Positions 62,525 to 64,000 of a stretch of DNA of 64,000 nt are shown in pieces. A model generated the notes under the pieces. It made no database searches, was not told where the DNA came from, and saw only the letters and a program-made list of their open reading frames with translations. This DNA comes from Pseudonocardia acidicola (lineage in GTDB: Bacteria; Actinomycetota; Actinomycetes; Mycobacteriales; Pseudonocardiaceae), in assembly GCF_012911935.1 (NCBI RefSeq), contig NZ_JAAXLA010000004.1, positions 116,408-180,407 of the forward strand. The letters run 5' to 3'. Positions within the stretch are counted from its first letter, which is position 1. Each line of letters starts with the position of its first letter. A program made the position numbers and the translations under genes.

Positions 62525-63937
62525 GTGCGTACGAAGCGAGGCCGCATCAGACGGGCCGGTCTACTGGCAGTGGCGCTGGCGGCCACGATCGGGCTCGCCG
62601 CCTGCTCGTCGGCCGCGAGTTCGGGCGGGTCGGCGCAGCAGGGCACCGTCACCGCGCCCGGGGCGGACGCTCTGAACGGCAAGGGCCAGGTGGACATCAC
62701 GTTCTGGCACGCCATGACGGGAACCAACGGGGACGCGCTGGCGAAGCTCACCGACCAGTTCAACCAGCTGAACCGGGGACGCATCCACGTCAACCTGGCC
62801 TTCAAGAACAGCTACGACGACACCCTGTCGGCCTACAAGTCGGCGCTCAAGGGCGGTCAGCTGCCCGACGTCGTCCAGGTCTACGACATCGGCACCCGCT
62901 TCATGATCGACTCGAAGTCGGTGGTGCCGGTCCAGGCGTTCGTCGACAAGGACGGCTACGACACCTCCGACATCCAGCCGAACATCGCCGGGTACTACAC
63001 CGTCGACAAGAAGCTGTACTCGATGCCGTTCAACACCTCCATGCCGCTGCTCTACATCAACAAGGACGCGTTCGCCAAGGCCGGCCTCGACCCGAACCAC
63101 CCGCCCACGACGCTCGACGAGATCCGCGCCGCCGCCCAGAAGATCAAGGACACTCCGGGCGCGGGTGTGCAGTACGGCTTCGGCGCGAGCCTGTACGGCT
63201 GGTTCTTCGAACAGTTCGTGGCCGGCTCGGCGCAGAACCTGTGCGATGCCGACAACGGCCGCTCGGGTCGTGCGAACACGGTCGACCTGGCGACGGACGA
63301 GAACGTGAACCTGCTGAGCTGGTGGCAGAAGATGGTCGCCGACGGGCTCGCGCTCAAGCTGGACAGCAACACCACGAACGGCGACAACGCCTTCACCTCC
63401 GGCGCGGTGGCGATGACGCTGGAATCCACCGGCTCGCTCGGCGGCTTCCTCACGAGCACGGCCGGGAAGTTCGGGATCGGCACCGGCTCCTACCCGAAGA
63501 TCGCGGCCGGGGACACCGGCGGGCCGATCATCGGCGGGGCGTCACTGTGGATCGTCGGCCAGGGCAAGGACGCCGCGCACGAGCGCGCCGCGTGGGAGTT
63601 CACCACGTTCCTGGGCAGTCGGCCCTCCCAGGTCACCTGGCACACGTCCACCGGGTACTTCCCGATCAGCAAGGGTGCGCTCACCGAGCCCGCCGATCAG
63701 CAGTGGGTCGCGCAGCGCCCGCAGTTCGCGACCGCGATCACCCAGCTCCGGCACACCGTGCTCAGCCCGGCCACCCAGGGCTGCTCGGTCGGAGTGCTCC
63801 CGCAGATCCGCAAGGACGTCGAGAACGCGATGCAAGCGGCGGTGCTCCAGGGCACGGACCCGAGAGCGGCCCTGACCACCGCGCAGAACGCCGCGAACCA
63901 GCAGATCGCGGCCTACAACGCCTCCCTCGGCAACTGA
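62525..63937 (+). CDS. ugpB: UgpB-like extracellular solute-binding lipoprotein
   Basis: A 470-residue lipoprotein: lipobox I-G-L-A-A-C near residue 27. The mature part matches UgpB in several places (T-F-W-H-A-M-T-G, Q-V-Y-D-I-G-T, M-P-F-N-T-S-M-P-L-L-Y-I-N-K-D-A-F, I-I-G-G-A-S-L-W-I-V, W-H-T-S-T-G-Y-F-P-I-S). The expected ligand is glycerol-3-phosphate or a glycerophosphodiester, but sugars are possible. GTG 62525 has GAAAGG upstream. Its last codons lie within the large inverted repeat at the window edge. Confidence 0.88.
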   Translation: MRTKRGRIRRAGLLAVALAATIGLAACSSAASSGGSAQQGTVTAPGADALNGKGQVDITFWHAMTGTNGDALAKLTDQFNQLNRGRIHVNLAFKNSYDDTLSAYKSALKGGQLPDVVQVYDIGTRFMIDSKSVVPVQAFVDKDGYDTSDIQPNIAGYYTVDKKLYSMPFNTSMPLLYINKDAFAKAGLDPNHPPTTLDEIRAAAQKIKDTPGAGVQYGFGASLYGWFFEQFVAGSAQNLCDADNGRSGRANTVDLATDENVNLLSWWQKMVADGLALKLDSNTTNGDNAFTSGAVAMTLESTGSLGGFLTSTAGKFGIGTGSYPKIAAGDTGGPIIGGASLWIVGQGKDAAHERAAWEFTTFLGSRPSQVTWHTSTGYFPISKGALTEPADQQWVAQRPQFATAITQLRHTVLSPATQGCSVGVLPQIRKDVENAMQAAVLQGTDPRAALTTAQNAANQQIAAYNASLGN

Positions 63938-64000
63938 CCTCCACCCCCACCCGCCCCGATGTCACGAACGGGCGGGTGGGGGTGGAGGTCAGTTGCCGAG
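63926..64000. repeat. Perfect 31-bp inverted repeat at the window edge
   Basis: 63926-63956 and 63970-64000 are exact reverse complements, around a 13-nt loop. The left arm contains the last three codons and stop of ugpB (L-G-N-stop). The right arm therefore contains the same ending on the opposite strand. It could act as a bidirectional terminator, but it reaches into the coding sequence and may continue beyond the window. Confidence 0.85.

Overview
The window looks like chromosomal DNA of a high-GC actinobacterium. The coding bias, the frequent GTG starts, the IdeR-type iron boxes, a coproporphyrin-type haem branch (hemE, hemY, hemQ), the order hemE / DUF3000 / rnd / dxs and Asp23-AmaP envelope genes together suggest the Pseudonocardiales, possibly Pseudonocardia. 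That placement is inferred from gene content only. Genes are dense and mostly ordinary housekeeping or accessory genes. I saw no rRNA, tRNA, CRISPR array, intact insertion sequence or phage genes.

Layout from left to right. 1-4.1 kb is ferric-siderophore uptake: an ABC ATPase, two FecCD permeases and a divergent FhuF-like iron reductase, with two iron boxes between them. 4.2-8.0 kb holds a RibD-like reductase and then a seven-gene Asp23/DUF2273/AmaP envelope cluster. 8.0-10.5 kb has a short-chain dehydrogenase and an alpha/beta-hydrolase lipoprotein that has lost its catalytic Ser and His. 10.5-14.1 kb is a four-gene OpuC/ProU-type compatible-solute importer. 14.1-14.9 kb is gene-poor, with decayed remains of a BTAD-type regulator. 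15.0-18.2 kb has a ThDP-dependent pyruvate-oxidase-like enzyme and a FUSC membrane protein. 18.4-22.6 kb is a seven-gene Mrp-like cation/proton antiporter module lacking a full MrpA. 22.6-28.8 kb is mixed: a DUF6328 protein, a bifunctional nuclease, a broken aldehyde dehydrogenase, CsbD, a LigD polymerase domain, MsrB and a zinc alcohol dehydrogenase. 28.8-39.0 kb is the haem operon, DUF3000, an orphan response regulator, RNase D, a two-component system and dxs. 39.1-42.0 kb is a tandem pair of membrane GGDEF proteins.

42.07-42.48 kb is the most unusual stretch: a short tandem array of ribosome-binding-site-plus-minigene units. Three copies are intact and encode the hexapeptides M-R-N-K-S-W or M-C-N-K-S-W; three more are degenerate. 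The array lies between the second GGDEF gene and an MFS exporter. 43.8-51.6 kb contains an internally deleted alanine dehydrogenase, a histidine phosphatase, HIT and flavin/F420 proteins, a three-gene NarL-type signalling locus, a Tat-exported multicopper oxidase, a membrane protein and signal peptidase I. 51.7-59.4 kb is glycogen-to-trehalose metabolism (glgX, treY, a metallo-beta-lactamase-fold hydrolase, treZ). 59.4-64.0 kb is a divergent Ugp-type ABC importer, ending in a perfect 31-bp inverted repeat at the window edge.

Themes: two dehydrogenase genes (ALDH, ald) keep their first codons and their C-terminal part but have lost the middle; many genes have a TAnnnT box 5-8 nt before the start codon, suggesting leaderless transcripts; and a short dispersed repeat has become part of the hemY reading frame.
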